From the NCBI GenBank assembly GCA_903970555.1, contig CAJCJD010000041.1, positions 1 through 39,287 of the forward strand: DNA of 39,287 bases, given 5' to 3'. The translations under genes were made by a program, and so were the position numbers. This DNA comes from Vulcanimicrobiota bacterium (GTDB taxonomy: Bacteria > Pseudomonadota > Gammaproteobacteria > Xanthomonadales > Rhodanobacteraceae). Positions 28,418 through 37,753 of this stretch are shown piece by piece (position 1 is the first letter of the stretch; every line of letters begins with the position of its first letter). Below the pieces are notes generated by a model, which worked only from the letters and a program-made list of their open reading frames with translations, did no database searches and was not told the origin of the DNA.

Positions 28418-30826
28418 ATGCATCGATCCGTCGTTCGTCATCGCAAAACACTCTGGCTTGCACTTGCCGTCGCCTTAGGCGCTCCAGGCATGGCACATGC
28501 GGCAGACCAAGCACCGGCGACTGCCACCGCAGCCGCGCAGGGATCGAGCGCTGACAGCGCAGATGCGCAGACTGACAAGACACGCAAGAGCACTACGCTG
28601 TCGACCGTCAACGTGAATGCGCAGTCGCTCGCTGGCGGTTTGATGGCCACGCAGGATCAGCCCAAGCAGGTATCGACCATTTCCGCACAGGCCATCGCGC
28701 AACAGCCGATCACCGCCGACTACACTCAAATCATCAACAGCGCGCCGGGCGTCAATTCGGCCTCCAGCGATGGTTTCGGCCTGACCGATGCCAGCAGCTA
28801 TACGATCCGCGGTTTCAATGCCAGCGAAATTGGCGTCACGCTTGATGGCGTGCCAGTCAACGACGCCGGCGATTACATTCCGTACGCGTCGGAATATGGC
28901 GAGGCGCGCAATTACGAATCGATCACTGTGACGCAGGGCTCGGCCGATCTGGATATGCCCGATCTGGGTGCAGTAGGCGGACATATCAGTTTCATCACCA
29001 AGACGCCAACGCAGGATTTCAATGTCTATGCAGGGCAGACCATAGGTAGCGATCATGCGCGTAGCACCTACGTGCGACTCAATACCGGAAGCATTGGCCC
29101 GGTGCGCAGCTGGATTTCGGTATCGCGCAACTCCGATGACAAATGGCGCGGCGGCGGCGTGAATCGCATCGATCGCATTCAGGCCAAATCGGTGTGGACC
29201 ATCGACCAGAACAATAGCCTTACCGCCAATTTCAATCTCAACCGCGAATTGAATTACTTCTACATGCCGCTGACGAAAGCAGAGGCGACGCAATACGGCT
29301 ACCACTACGATTACGGCACCACATGGCTGCCGACGCCATCGGGCGGCTTTCCCGAGAGCCAGCTCTACGGCAGCGATCCTACCTACTTGGCCCAGAGCAG
29401 CTATTACAAGCTGTTCCAGAATCCGTTCAAATCGTGGGTGGCGAGCCTGGATGGTGAGTTCAAGCTCACCGACAACCTCGCGCTCTCGGTCATTCCGTAT
29501 TTTCAGTTTGGCGATGGCAACGGCAGTTTCTCGGGGTTCCTGCCGCTGCAGGCCGGCGCGAACGGTCAGCCGGTCGTGCAGTCGAACCAATATGCAGACG
29601 GCCAATACGCGGTGCTCGAAGCGTATCGCCCGATCACTTATCGTCCGGGTATCAATGCGAAATTTACGCTCGATCTCGGCTTAAACAACACGCTCGACTG
29701 GGGCTTGTGGTACGAGCGCTCGCGACAGCTTGAATATATCGATGGCACGTACGTCGACCCACAGACCGGCGCGCCGGAAGCGATATGGGGCGACCGCGAT
29801 CTACTCACCTACAGCAATGGCCAGCCGTGGAAGAACTACTCCGAATACGACGTCAGCACGGTCAAGAAAGTTTTCGTGGAAGACAATTGGACGCCGAACG
29901 ACCAGTGGACCTTCAACGGTGGTGTGGCTTATCTGCACACCGAACGCGACAACCAGTTCGTGCTGTATCCGAACAACCCCGATCCGGCGGATTGGACGTC
30001 GTCGCAAAATACCGACGACCGCTACCACCGATTCTTGCCGACAGCGGGTGCATCGTGGCGACCGGATGAGAACAACCAGATCTACTACAGCATCACGCGA
30101 ACGTTCCGCGCGCCGCAAGATTCGTCGACATACGGCAACAGCCTGCTCGGCTTACCCGCGCCCTTGCCGGAAAGTGCATGGTCGAACGAATTGGGTTGGC
30201 GTTTCATCGATGGCCCGCTGACCCTGCACACCGATGTCTACCTCGCCAATATGGGGAATCGCACGGCTGTGGGCCTCGATCAGGACACCTACATCAACTA
30301 CTACATCAACGCCGGGCCCGTGCGCATGGCTGGCGTGAACGCCGAGGGTAACCTGGATCTGGGGCACGGCTTTAGTTTGTACAGCTCTTATACGTACACG
30401 CAGTCCCAAGTGAAATCGGATCTGAATTTGCCAGCCACGGCAGATACAAGTGCAGCGTTTTACGCCACCGAGGGCAAACAATTCCCGGGCACGCCACGCA
30501 ACATGGCCTACCTCGGCACACGCTATTCGCAGAACGGATTGACGTTGAACCTCAGCGGCAAATTCACTGGCAGCGAATACGGCGATTTCATGAACACCGA
30601 TCGCGTCGCATCAAACTTCACCGTGGGCGGCAGCGCCAGCTACGAACTACCGGATTACGGCGTGTTGCACCATCCCACAGTCGCGCTCAACGCTCTTAAC
30701 TTGTTTAATCGGCACTATTTGGCGTTGCCGTCGAGCCCAACCATATCAGCCGCCGATTCGTCGCCGACCTACTACGTCGGCGCGCCGCGCCAGTGGTATC
30801 TCACGCTTAGTACCGAGCTGTTCTAA
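28418..30826 (+). CDS. TonB-dependent outer-membrane receptor
   Basis: The start at ATG 28418 (802 residues) gives a signal peptide (RHRKTLWLALAVALGAPGMA, cleavage near AHA-ADQ). The plug domain follows: KQVSTISAQAIAQQPITADY, SYTIRGFNASEIGVTLDGVP and ITVTQGSADLDMPDLGAVGG. A barrel of about 600 residues ends in an aromatic terminal strand with the C-terminal residues TELF. There is no N-terminal signalling extension, so it is not obviously part of a sigma/anti-sigma loop. The substrate is unknown; it faces a lipoprotein and an NCS2-like permease, which could handle the same ligand across the inner membrane. The in-frame GTG at 28337 is rejected because it lies before the signal peptide. Confidence 0.93.
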   Translation: MHRSVVRHRKTLWLALAVALGAPGMAHAADQAPATATAAAQGSSADSADAQTDKTRKSTTLSTVNVNAQSLAGGLMATQDQPKQVSTISAQAIAQQPITADYTQIINSAPGVNSASSDGFGLTDASSYTIRGFNASEIGVTLDGVPVNDAGDYIPYASEYGEARNYESITVTQGSADLDMPDLGAVGGHISFITKTPTQDFNVYAGQTIGSDHARSTYVRLNTGSIGPVRSWISVSRNSDDKWRGGGVNRIDRIQAKSVWTIDQNNSLTANFNLNRELNYFYMPLTKAEATQYGYHYDYGTTWLPTPSGGFPESQLYGSDPTYLAQSSYYKLFQNPFKSWVASLDGEFKLTDNLALSVIPYFQFGDGNGSFSGFLPLQAGANGQPVVQSNQYADGQYAVLEAYRPITYRPGINAKFTLDLGLNNTLDWGLWYERSRQLEYIDGTYVDPQTGAPEAIWGDRDLLTYSNGQPWKNYSEYDVSTVKKVFVEDNWTPNDQWTFNGGVAYLHTERDNQFVLYPNNPDPADWTSSQNTDDRYHRFLPTAGASWRPDENNQIYYSITRTFRAPQDSSTYGNSLLGLPAPLPESAWSNELGWRFIDGPLTLHTDVYLANMGNRTAVGLDQDTYINYYINAGPVRMAGVNAEGNLDLGHGFSLYSSYTYTQSQVKSDLNLPATADTSAAFYATEGKQFPGTPRNMAYLGTRYSQNGLTLNLSGKFTGSEYGDFMNTDRVASNFTVGGSASYELPDYGVLHHPTVALNALNLFNRHYLALPSSPTISAADSSPTYYVGAPRQWYLTLSTELF

Positions 30827-30852
30827 ACACATGCGAGAAGGCCTGGGAATCG

Positions 30853-30881
30853 ACTGGCGTCTGTTGCATCAGGACGCCAGT
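30853..30881. terminator. Candidate bidirectional terminator between convergent genes
   Basis: The 9-bp stem ACTGGCGTC / GACGCCAGT with an 11-nt loop spans the end of the thioredoxin-like gene and lies 26 nt after the TonB receptor stop. No clear T tract follows on either strand, so efficiency is doubtful. Confidence 0.45.
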
Positions 30882-32191
30882 TGGGCCTTCAGTTGAGCGG
30901 CAGCCTTAGGGAACCACGGTCCGTTTGTGCTCAGCGCTTCGTCAGCCACTTTTCGGGCCTCGCTGTCACGATGCAGTTCCTTGAGTGCCTTCACGCGGAA
31001 CGAAGCCACTCGCAAGCGATTTTCGCCATATGACTTATCGTAAGCCTGCGCAAGATAGGGAAGCGCATCGGCCGGTTTGCCATTTTCCAGCAGGCTGCGC
31101 CCATAGCGATAGGGATAGACGTAATCCTGGGGATAGGCAGCGATGAGTTTGTGTTGGTAGTCGTCGAGCTCGGCGGTGCGATGAGCGCGGTCAAGATACA
31201 CGCGCAAATTGTCAGCCAGGTTGCGGTCACTGGTGAGGTCGTTACCAAGACGTTGCCTGGTGAGATCAATGGCGCGATTCAAGATGGCCGCCTCGGCAGT
31301 GTGATCGCCAAGAGCAGCATCCAGGTCGGCGCTGACAAGTACGGCACTGCGCTGATCGGCACAGCTGGGCGTTGTGACAAAGACATGGGTATCGAGCAAG
31401 TTGTCCAGCGGCTTGCGTTGCGATATCAGCAGTGCATTGCGTTGCGCCGTCGGTAACCCCTGGCTTGCTTCCAATAGGGAATCCAGCACGTAAGGGCGCT
31501 GGCAACCGATATCGCTAGCAAGCACTTTCTGTGCGCTGGCGACGATCGCGTTCTTGTCAGTGCCTGCTTCTGCTTTAGCGAGCGTCAATTGCTCAAGTCC
31601 CAAGCCGACGCGCGTATCATGGGTGGCGGACTTGCGCACGGGCGTTGGCAACGCGGCAAACCAGGCGATACCCGCTTCACCTTCGGATCGGGCCTGATAC
31701 GCACCGAGTACCGCAACCACGGCTTCGACTGAGCCAGTTTGCGCCTTGGTCTTGAGGGCATCGAGCGTATTGCCATTTGCCAGTATCGCGTTGATGCGCG
31801 GATAGAAGATCTGCCTCGGCTGTTCGGCGCTGATGCGACCCAGTTCGTTGCCATGTTCATCCAGTACGACGTAGCTCGGCAGGAAGGAAACCTTCAGCTT
31901 ATCCATCCATGCTTGCCCATCCGGCGAGTCGGCATCCACGTCGACAACAATGGCTTTGCGCTCAACGGCCGCCCAGTCGGGACCATTCAATACATGACTG
32001 GCCATGTAGTAGCAGGAGTAGCACCACACCGCGTGGAAATCGAGCAACACGGGCCGGTGTTGCTGGCTCGACGCTTGCAAGGCTCCGGCGATGCTGAGTG
32101 GATCCTTGGTATCCGCGGCGTGTAAGGGCATCAAAAGCAGTGCTGAGGCCGCGATAAGGGAGTACTTAAGGGTACGCAGTGAGGCATTCAT
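30869..32191 (-). CDS. Secreted thioredoxin-like protein with C-terminal helical repeats
   Basis: The 440-residue protein has a signal peptide (residues about 1-26, ending HAA-DTK). A thioredoxin-like domain follows (about 30-145) with the active site WCYSCYY (C57 and C60) and the cis-proline region FLPSYVVLDEHGNELGRI. The rest is helical, with TPR-like features near 340-430 (YPQDYVYPYRYGRSLLENGK). Such proteins resemble DsbD gamma or protein-disulfide reductases; a role in periplasmic disulfide handling is likely but not certain. It lies 114 bp downstream of the Oar-like receptor on the same strand, with a large hairpin between them. Confidence 0.88.
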   Translation of the reverse strand: MNASLRTLKYSLIAASALLLMPLHAADTKDPLSIAGALQASSQQHRPVLLDFHAVWCYSCYYMASHVLNGPDWAAVERKAIVVDVDADSPDGQAWMDKLKVSFLPSYVVLDEHGNELGRISAEQPRQIFYPRINAILANGNTLDALKTKAQTGSVEAVVAVLGAYQARSEGEAGIAWFAALPTPVRKSATHDTRVGLGLEQLTLAKAEAGTDKNAIVASAQKVLASDIGCQRPYVLDSLLEASQGLPTAQRNALLISQRKPLDNLLDTHVFVTTPSCADQRSAVLVSADLDAALGDHTAEAAILNRAIDLTRQRLGNDLTSDRNLADNLRVYLDRAHRTAELDDYQHKLIAAYPQDYVYPYRYGRSLLENGKPADALPYLAQAYDKSYGENRLRVASFRVKALKELHRDSEARKVADEALSTNGPWFPKAAAQLKAQLAS

Positions 32192-32230
32192 GAGATAGAC
32201 GCCTGTGGGTTAACGCAACATAGCGCGTTA

Positions 32231-32275
32231 TCCGTATGGATGGCTAGATGTCCGTTTGCCATCCATGGCAACGGA
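32231..32275. promoter_or_regulatory. Long hairpin between Oar-like receptor and thioredoxin-like gene
   Basis: The inner stem ATGGATGGC / GCCATCCAT (32236-32244 and 32258-32266) is perfect. An outer TCCGT / ACGGA pair extends it with a 4-nt bulge. No T run follows on the minus strand, so it is more likely an mRNA stability or partial attenuation element than a terminator. Confidence 0.5.
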
Positions 32276-32305
32276 TTGGGTGGCGAGACCGATACGGAGT
32301 GCAGT

Positions 32306-35300
32306 TCAGTAATCGTAGGTGGCACTCAGGCGTACATACCGGGGTTGCTGCCTGACCACCGCCGAACCGTAGAGCGGATCGGGCGTTCCAGGGGAAATCT
32401 GGTAGTACGGATACGCGTTCAGAATGGTCTGCGAATTGAACACGTTAAATACATTCAGCGAGAAGGCCAACTTGCCGGTGGGGATCGAAGGGGCATAGGT
32501 GATGCCCACGTCGACTTGTTTGTTCCAAGGCAAGCGGTATGTTCCTGGCGGTGAAGGCTGGCCCCCGCACCAGTGGTAGAAGCTGCCGTAACCATCCGGA
32601 TCAGTCTGGTTGGGGCCGTAGTAACCCAAGCAGTTGCGTGGATTGCCGGAAACCAGCTGGGCGTTCCCCGAAACAAGCCAATGCGGCGTGATCTGGTAGT
32701 AACCGAATAGCTTGATCTGATGGGTGTGATCGTTGCTCTGGGCACCATTGCTATACGACATCAGCTCGGGGAAATCCCAGTCGATGCTGGTCGACGCCGC
32801 TGTCTGTTGGATGTCCGAACGCAACTGTCCCTCGGTATCGCCATAGCTGCGTGAGAATACGTAGTCGATCTTGCCGTACCACTTGCCATCGAACGGGTGC
32901 TCGAGGAACGTTTCGAGTCCGTAGTATTGGCGCTTGAGCGGCGGGAAACCGAATTCCGCGTTGGTGAGCTGCACGCTGCGATAGACGCCACTGGTATCAA
33001 CGACGGTGAATGTATTCGCACGACCGGGATTGATCAGATAGCAACTATTGGTTGCGTTCACGTCATAGCCTAGGGATGCGGCCTTGTTTTCAATCGCCTG
33101 CACATCGCAGTAATCGTCGATATCGTTGCGTAATACGCGACGAGTCAACTTGGCACCGTAGACCCATTGGTTATCGATGGCCTTGGTGAAGCCGAGAATA
33201 AATTCGTCTTGGTACTCGGACTTCAGGTTCTGCGCGGTGACGGTTTTCGGATCGGGCAGCACGCCATAGGTGTTGTTTGGCGATACCGCAGCGGAGAACG
33301 GTGTCAAACCGGCCGGCGTTCCGTCAGCACCGATGCCGCTATAGGTGAAGTACTGCTGGGTCGCCACATAGGCTCCCGCAGCGTTCAATGCCGGGTTCAG
33401 CGGCATGCCGAGGTAATAGCGGCCTGCGTTGCCATACACCTTGAAACTGGCGTCGCCGTTTACATCCCAGCTGAAGCCGAGTCGTGGTGCCCATTGTGGC
33501 TTGGTTTGCGAGATGTAGGGCTGGGCATCGGCGTTGTAGTCGATGAACTGATCGTTGCGAAGGCCCAGTGAGAGTAGCCAACGATCGGTTACCTGCCACT
33601 TGTCTTCGATATATTGCGCACGCTGCGCGGAACGAACGCTGGCAATTGAACTGTCGATGTACTGGATGGCGTAATAGCCGGACGCGCCGTTTGGATAGTT
33701 TGCGGGCGCCCCGACACCGAGGTTGGGGATCAACGCTACGCCAGGCGTGGTGGTGTATTCGTAGTCCCAGTAATAGCCCGGGCCAGACGTCTGGCTACCC
33801 TGATCGATCGCGCGGGCATTCTGGTTATCGATGCCGAGCGAAATCGTGTGCTGGTCGAGCTGATACGTCAGGTCGATGCGCAGGTTATTGCTCTGGTCGT
33901 GGCGGTTGGGGTTGTACAGCGATTCGGTTATCTGGCTATTGCCGATTGGGTTGCCGCCATTGAGTGCCGGATTCTGGTTCTGGATATTGCTGAGATATGT
34001 GAGGCTGCTGTTGTAGCCGCCTGGCGAATCGTAACTGTCGGTTCTGATCTTGCCGTAAGTAGCGGTCAGCGTGAGGTTGTCGGTGATATAGCTGGTGAAC
34101 TTGGCGGTGTACAGATCACCACCAGTCTTGATGGTGTCGGCGTAGTTGATAAAGCTGCCGCGCTGCAGCGTGTCGTAGTCGTAGCTGTAGATCGAGCCCT
34201 GGGTTTCTTCCCGGTTCGACGCCCCGGTTAGCTCAAGGATATTGCTGTCGGTGATATTCCAGTTCAGCTTGCCGTACCACTTGGGCAGTGTGTCGTGATA
34301 ACGCTCGTAAGGCTGCGCGCTGGAAACACTATTGACCGTGGTGCCGTCTTGACTGGATGCCTCCGCAGCGAGGAACAGGAACAGCTTATCCTTGATCAGT
34401 GGGCCGCCGAGGTACACGTCGTAGGTTCTCGTCCATTGCCGGTTCTTGCTGTTCGGGTCGTACAGATTTCCGGCAACGGGCGACGTAGGCAGTCCGTTGG
34501 TGTAGTAAGTATTCGTGCCGTCTGCGCGGGCAAAGTCCGGTTCCCACAAAACTTGCGCGCCAAAGTGCCACGTGTTGCTGCCGCTCTTGCCGACCATGTT
34601 GATAACGCCGCCATCCGAGCGACCGTACTGGGCACTGTAGCCGCCGGTGTAGATTTCCTGCTGCTCGATGGCGCCATAGGGGAGCGTGAGGCCACCAAGC
34701 CCGCGCAGTGAATCGGTGGTGTTGAAGCCATTGATGTAATACGCGTTTTCGCTCGCGGCCGAGCCGCCGAAGCTGACCAGTGATTGGCCGGTCGGACCGA
34801 GATAACCGCCGCTGTTGTTGACGACGCCTGGCGCAAGCTGCGCGATAGCCTCGGCTGACCGTTGCAACGGCAACTGGGCCAGCTGCTGGGATGTGATGAT
34901 GGTGCGCGAGTCGACGCTGGTTACATCGATGGGCGGTGTGGTAGCGGCCGTTACTTTCACGGCGCCAAGATCTTTGGCGACGACAGCCTGGAAAGAAACC
35001 TCGGTCCCGGTGCCGACGCGCAAGCTGATGTCGCTACGCGAATCGACGACAGCGCCATCCCGAAGCAGCGAAACCGTATAAGTGCCGATGGGAAGCTCAG
35101 TCGCGACGTAGCGTCCATGAGCATCGATGGAGACCGTGCGAGTGACGCCGGTGGTGCTCTTGATCTGCACGGTTTCGGCGCCGGCATGAGGTGCTTGGCC
35201 GAAAATACTTCCGGTCGTCGACTGCGCCATGGAAAGCGTGCTCGCAAACATTAAAGCTGCGGCGATGGCGACGGCAAATTTATCAGGCGAAGAAACGATC

Positions 35301-35311
35301 TGCTTTTTCAA
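32306..35311 (-). CDS. Oar-like TonB-dependent receptor with carboxypeptidase-regulatory domain
   Basis: The start is placed at TTG 35311 (1001 residues), because it opens a signal peptide (KKQIVSSPDKFAVAIAAALM, cleavage near SMAQ); upstream in-frame codons to 35599 give a non-signal sequence. A carboxypeptidase-regulatory-like domain follows (about 32-120, SIDAHGRYVATELPIGTYTV). Next come the plug (TIITSQQLAQLPLQRSAEAI, then LVSFGGSAASENAYYINGFN) and a large barrel ending FNSQTILNAYP and RYVRLSATYDY. Oar-like receptors of Xanthomonadales are often induced by polymers or peptides; the ligand is unknown here. The TTG start lacks a strong ribosome-binding site. Confidence 0.9.
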   Translation of the reverse strand: MKKQIVSSPDKFAVAIAAALMFASTLSMAQSTTGSIFGQAPHAGAETVQIKSTTGVTRTVSIDAHGRYVATELPIGTYTVSLLRDGAVVDSRSDISLRVGTGTEVSFQAVVAKDLGAVKVTAATTPPIDVTSVDSRTIITSQQLAQLPLQRSAEAIAQLAPGVVNNSGGYLGPTGQSLVSFGGSAASENAYYINGFNTTDSLRGLGGLTLPYGAIEQQEIYTGGYSAQYGRSDGGVINMVGKSGSNTWHFGAQVLWEPDFARADGTNTYYTNGLPTSPVAGNLYDPNSKNRQWTRTYDVYLGGPLIKDKLFLFLAAEASSQDGTTVNSVSSAQPYERYHDTLPKWYGKLNWNITDSNILELTGASNREETQGSIYSYDYDTLQRGSFINYADTIKTGGDLYTAKFTSYITDNLTLTATYGKIRTDSYDSPGGYNSSLTYLSNIQNQNPALNGGNPIGNSQITESLYNPNRHDQSNNLRIDLTYQLDQHTISLGIDNQNARAIDQGSQTSGPGYYWDYEYTTTPGVALIPNLGVGAPANYPNGASGYYAIQYIDSSIASVRSAQRAQYIEDKWQVTDRWLLSLGLRNDQFIDYNADAQPYISQTKPQWAPRLGFSWDVNGDASFKVYGNAGRYYLGMPLNPALNAAGAYVATQQYFTYSGIGADGTPAGLTPFSAAVSPNNTYGVLPDPKTVTAQNLKSEYQDEFILGFTKAIDNQWVYGAKLTRRVLRNDIDDYCDVQAIENKAASLGYDVNATNSCYLINPGRANTFTVVDTSGVYRSVQLTNAEFGFPPLKRQYYGLETFLEHPFDGKWYGKIDYVFSRSYGDTEGQLRSDIQQTAASTSIDWDFPELMSYSNGAQSNDHTHQIKLFGYYQITPHWLVSGNAQLVSGNPRNCLGYYGPNQTDPDGYGSFYHWCGGQPSPPGTYRLPWNKQVDVGITYAPSIPTGKLAFSLNVFNVFNSQTILNAYPYYQISPGTPDPLYGSAVVRQQPRYVRLSATYDY

Positions 35312-35694
35312 GATGGGTCTCGAAGTGTGCGGTTTGAATTGGGGGCGCGCATCCGTGCGCGTCGCGGTGAGGGCCGCGCCGGCAAAACTCAGCCGGATGG
35401 ATATGAAGTGGATTCCGTCGGGACCACGAATCCCGGAGCCTTTGCATCCCCTGATGTCGTCATTACATCGATGCAGAAGGCTGGATATATAGATACTTTG
35501 CCTGTGCGCAAAAATATACGTTTCAACGATGAATCTTTGACCTGTCGGTATAACGGCAGGTACTAAGTGATGCGTACCGAGGGCAGCGCGCATCGGCACG
35601 AATGTCGTGCAGGCATAAAAAAGGCAGCGACTTGTCGCTGCCTTGGTTCTGCGAAATCAGGTGATGGCGTGGATGATTTACCCGGCGATAAAGC
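35312..35694. other. Intergenic region before the Oar-like receptor
   Basis: This is the long upstream region of the receptor gene and the 3' side of the flavoprotein gene. It holds the terminator at 35615-35644 and a near-palindrome ACCTGTCG-GTATAA-CGGCAGGT (35540-35561, one mismatch) about 230 bp before the receptor start. No further gene is supported. Confidence 0.5.
35615..35644 (-). terminator. Rho-independent terminator of the dioxygenase/flavoprotein operon
   Basis: The 11-bp stem AAGGCAGCGAC / GTCGCTGCCTT (35621-35631 and 35634-35644) is followed on the minus strand by a TTTTTT run. It lies about 50 nt after the flavoprotein stop. Confidence 0.9.
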
Positions 35695-37089
35695 TCAAGC
35701 CATCGCGGTGGACGAAACATCCGTCTGTGCTCGATCCTCGATCAGCGTCGCCGCCAAGGCGTGCGCGGCGGCTCGTATCTCCGGCATGGCCGTGCATTCC
35801 CAAAGGTTTCCGCGTAGCAGGGAGCCGATAGCATATAGACCGGGTTGCACATCGCCGTGCTTATTGATTAGCCGTCCATCTGGGCATGCAGAAATGCCCA
35901 GTTGCAAGGGATCGGCCATGGCAAGACCGTCTTGGATCAGTTGCGACAACAGTGCATGCTCGGTGAATGCGACGGCGGTATCCAGCCCCGTGGCCTGCAC
36001 CACCAGGTCGGCTTGCAAGGTGGTGAGAACTTGACTCGAGCGGGCGCGCACCGTGACATCGAGCGGGCCGTGCCCATCAACACCAAGCACGCGCGCGGCG
36101 TGTACCTGCAGCCTTCCTTCATCGCGCAACTGCTGGATGGTGTCCGCCGACCCTGGCGCGACACGATGCCTGGACGCCTCCCAGATCCAACGCGCATGGC
36201 GCAGGAACTGACGACGTTGCGATTGCGTCAACCCTCGCCAGAGCGACGCGTTGATTGGCCGCATGCCGTCAATAAGGCTGCGCCAGTCGACATCCGGTGT
36301 ATCACGCAAGGCGTTGCGAATCTCGCGGAGCATCGGCGCCGTGCCACCGCATGCCAACAGGCTGGCATTGATGCTTGCCTGTCGCGGAAAAGGACTCGCC
36401 GGTAATACAGGGTGCACGAAAGGGAGCAGGCCGTGCCGCGAAACAGCCATCAACTCCGCGTCGGGCCATCGCGTTGATGCGGACAGCAACGTATCCACGG
36501 CGGTGAGGCCTGTGCCAATCACGATCAAGCGCCGTGGTGCACGCGATCGCTGCGAAAGACTCCAGGGGTCCAGTTCATAGGCGCCGCTGGCCAGGGCATC
36601 AGCCGATACGGTTCGGAGCGGGCGCGGAGCGAGTGCGCCGATGGCCAGAACAATTGCCTCGACGTGCAGCGCTGTGCCGTCGGCGAGCAGAACATCGTAG
36701 CCGCCAACTTGCGGGTCGATGCGCATCGCCTCGGTGGCGTGCACTTTATAGCGACGGCCGCTTTGCTCCGCCGCCTCCATGCGCTTGCGAACTTGCGCCT
36801 CGATAAAGTCGCCAAAGATTCGGCGTGGCAGGAAGTCCGTGCTGCGTATGTTCGTGCCACCGCGCAACGCGTGCTGGGCGAAGTCTTCGTCCTGATCCGC
36901 ATACAGCCCCATGCTGCTGGCGCGCACATTGAGCAGGTGACTATCGTCGTTTGTCGCGTAAGCCACGCCGCGGCCTGCGGTGGCTCGGCCGGTTATCCAA
37001 TGTACGACGGCATCATCGTCCCGGCGCAGCAGCGCGCCGAACACGGCAGCACCGGCAGCACCACCCCCAATCACTGCGATATGACCCAT
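35695..37089 (-). CDS. FAD/NAD(P)-binding protein (COG4529/Pyr_redox_9 type)
   Basis: ATG 37089 is used (464 residues), because GGGGAAG lies just upstream; the TTG at 37101 would start inside that site. The N-terminal dinucleotide motif GGGAAG is at residues 8-13 (IAVIGGGAAGAAV). It is followed by GRGVAYATNDDSHLLNVRAS, a typical Pyr_redox_9 stretch, a second Rossmann-like motif IVIGTGLTAVDTLL and the closing LYAIGSLLRGNLWECTAMPE. Members are flavoenzymes of unknown substrate, often paired with small oxygenases. It follows the cysteine dioxygenase gene by 76 nt and ends in a strong terminator, so the two form one transcript. Confidence 0.88.
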   Translation of the reverse strand: MGHIAVIGGGAAGAAVFGALLRRDDDAVVHWITGRATAGRGVAYATNDDSHLLNVRASSMGLYADQDEDFAQHALRGGTNIRSTDFLPRRIFGDFIEAQVRKRMEAAEQSGRRYKVHATEAMRIDPQVGGYDVLLADGTALHVEAIVLAIGALAPRPLRTVSADALASGAYELDPWSLSQRSRAPRRLIVIGTGLTAVDTLLSASTRWPDAELMAVSRHGLLPFVHPVLPASPFPRQASINASLLACGGTAPMLREIRNALRDTPDVDWRSLIDGMRPINASLWRGLTQSQRRQFLRHARWIWEASRHRVAPGSADTIQQLRDEGRLQVHAARVLGVDGHGPLDVTVRARSSQVLTTLQADLVVQATGLDTAVAFTEHALLSQLIQDGLAMADPLQLGISACPDGRLINKHGDVQPGLYAIGSLLRGNLWECTAMPEIRAAAHALAATLIEDRAQTDVSSTAMA

Positions 37090-37165
37090 AAACTTCCCCA
37101 AACATGACGAGTGCGCTACGGCGATCCATCGCCGCGCGGAGGGTGTTGCCGTTCGTGCCGGCCGA

Positions 37166-37753
37166 TCAGGCCAATGCGGGTTGTCGAACGGTATGGTGCG
37201 TCGCGCTAGTCCAGCGGCCTTCTTCTTCGGAATGAAAGCTGCGATAGCTGTTTAGTTCGCCGCCGTAGACATGCAGCGAAAGCGCGGGACGATTGGACGA
37301 AAGATTGTGGCAGCGATGCGCATAGTCCGCATCCGAAAATGCGACGTGATCGCCGATGCCAAGCACCGAGACATCGCGGGAAACGAGGTGCGGCTGCGGC
37401 TGCATCGACAAATCGAATGCCTCCACTTCGAGCGCGCCATCAAGCACGAACTCCATGCCCCACAATCCGTCGTGATCGTGGATGGGCGTTGCGTGATCCG
37501 GAGGCCAGAGGATTAGCAATGCTTCGTAGCCGCGTGCTGCGTGATCTGTCAAAGGAATGCGTTGATACGCTACGGTCGGCGCACCATTCGAGACGTCGCT
37601 CGCCGTTGGACATCCCTGCCATGTCGAAGCGGACGCGAGAATTGTCTCCAGGCGTTGAATATCGACAGCTTGATCCGCACCGATACACGTATCGATGCTA
37701 TCGATAACGCGCTGCGTCCAGTTGGCGATCTTGGGTTTGAGTGCGTCGTGCAT
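37166..37753 (-). CDS. Cysteine dioxygenase-family thiol dioxygenase
   Basis: The start is ATG 37753 (195 residues); the upstream in-frame start to 37792 adds an unlikely N-terminus. The cupin fold carries the iron ligands H92 and H94 in TPIHDHDGLWG and a third histidine, most likely H146 in YAHRCHNLS, followed by SLHVYGG with the conserved tyrosine. As in many bacterial homologues, the cysteine that crosslinks to tyrosine in mammals is replaced by glycine (HDHDGLWG). The enzyme would oxidise a thiol such as cysteine, 3-mercaptopropionate or a related compound to its sulfinate; specificity is not fixed by these motifs. It is the first gene of the operon with the flavoprotein. Confidence 0.9.
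   Translation of the reverse strand: MHDALKPKIANWTQRVIDSIDTCIGADQAVDIQRLETILASASTWQGCPTASDVSNGAPTVAYQRIPLTDHAARGYEALLILWPPDHATPIHDHDGLWGMEFVLDGALEVEAFDLSMQPQPHLVSRDVSVLGIGDHVAFSDADYAHRCHNLSSNRPALSLHVYGGELNSYRSFHSEEEGRWTSATHHTVRQPALA

Noticed and set aside
28475..29605. 376-residue open frame antisense to the TonB receptor
   Set aside because: It is opposite a gene with clear signal peptide, plug and barrel; no domain is recognisable.
35312..35599. N-terminal extension of the Oar-like receptor
   Set aside because: It places 96 residues before an evident signal peptide; a TTG start at 35311 is more consistent with export.
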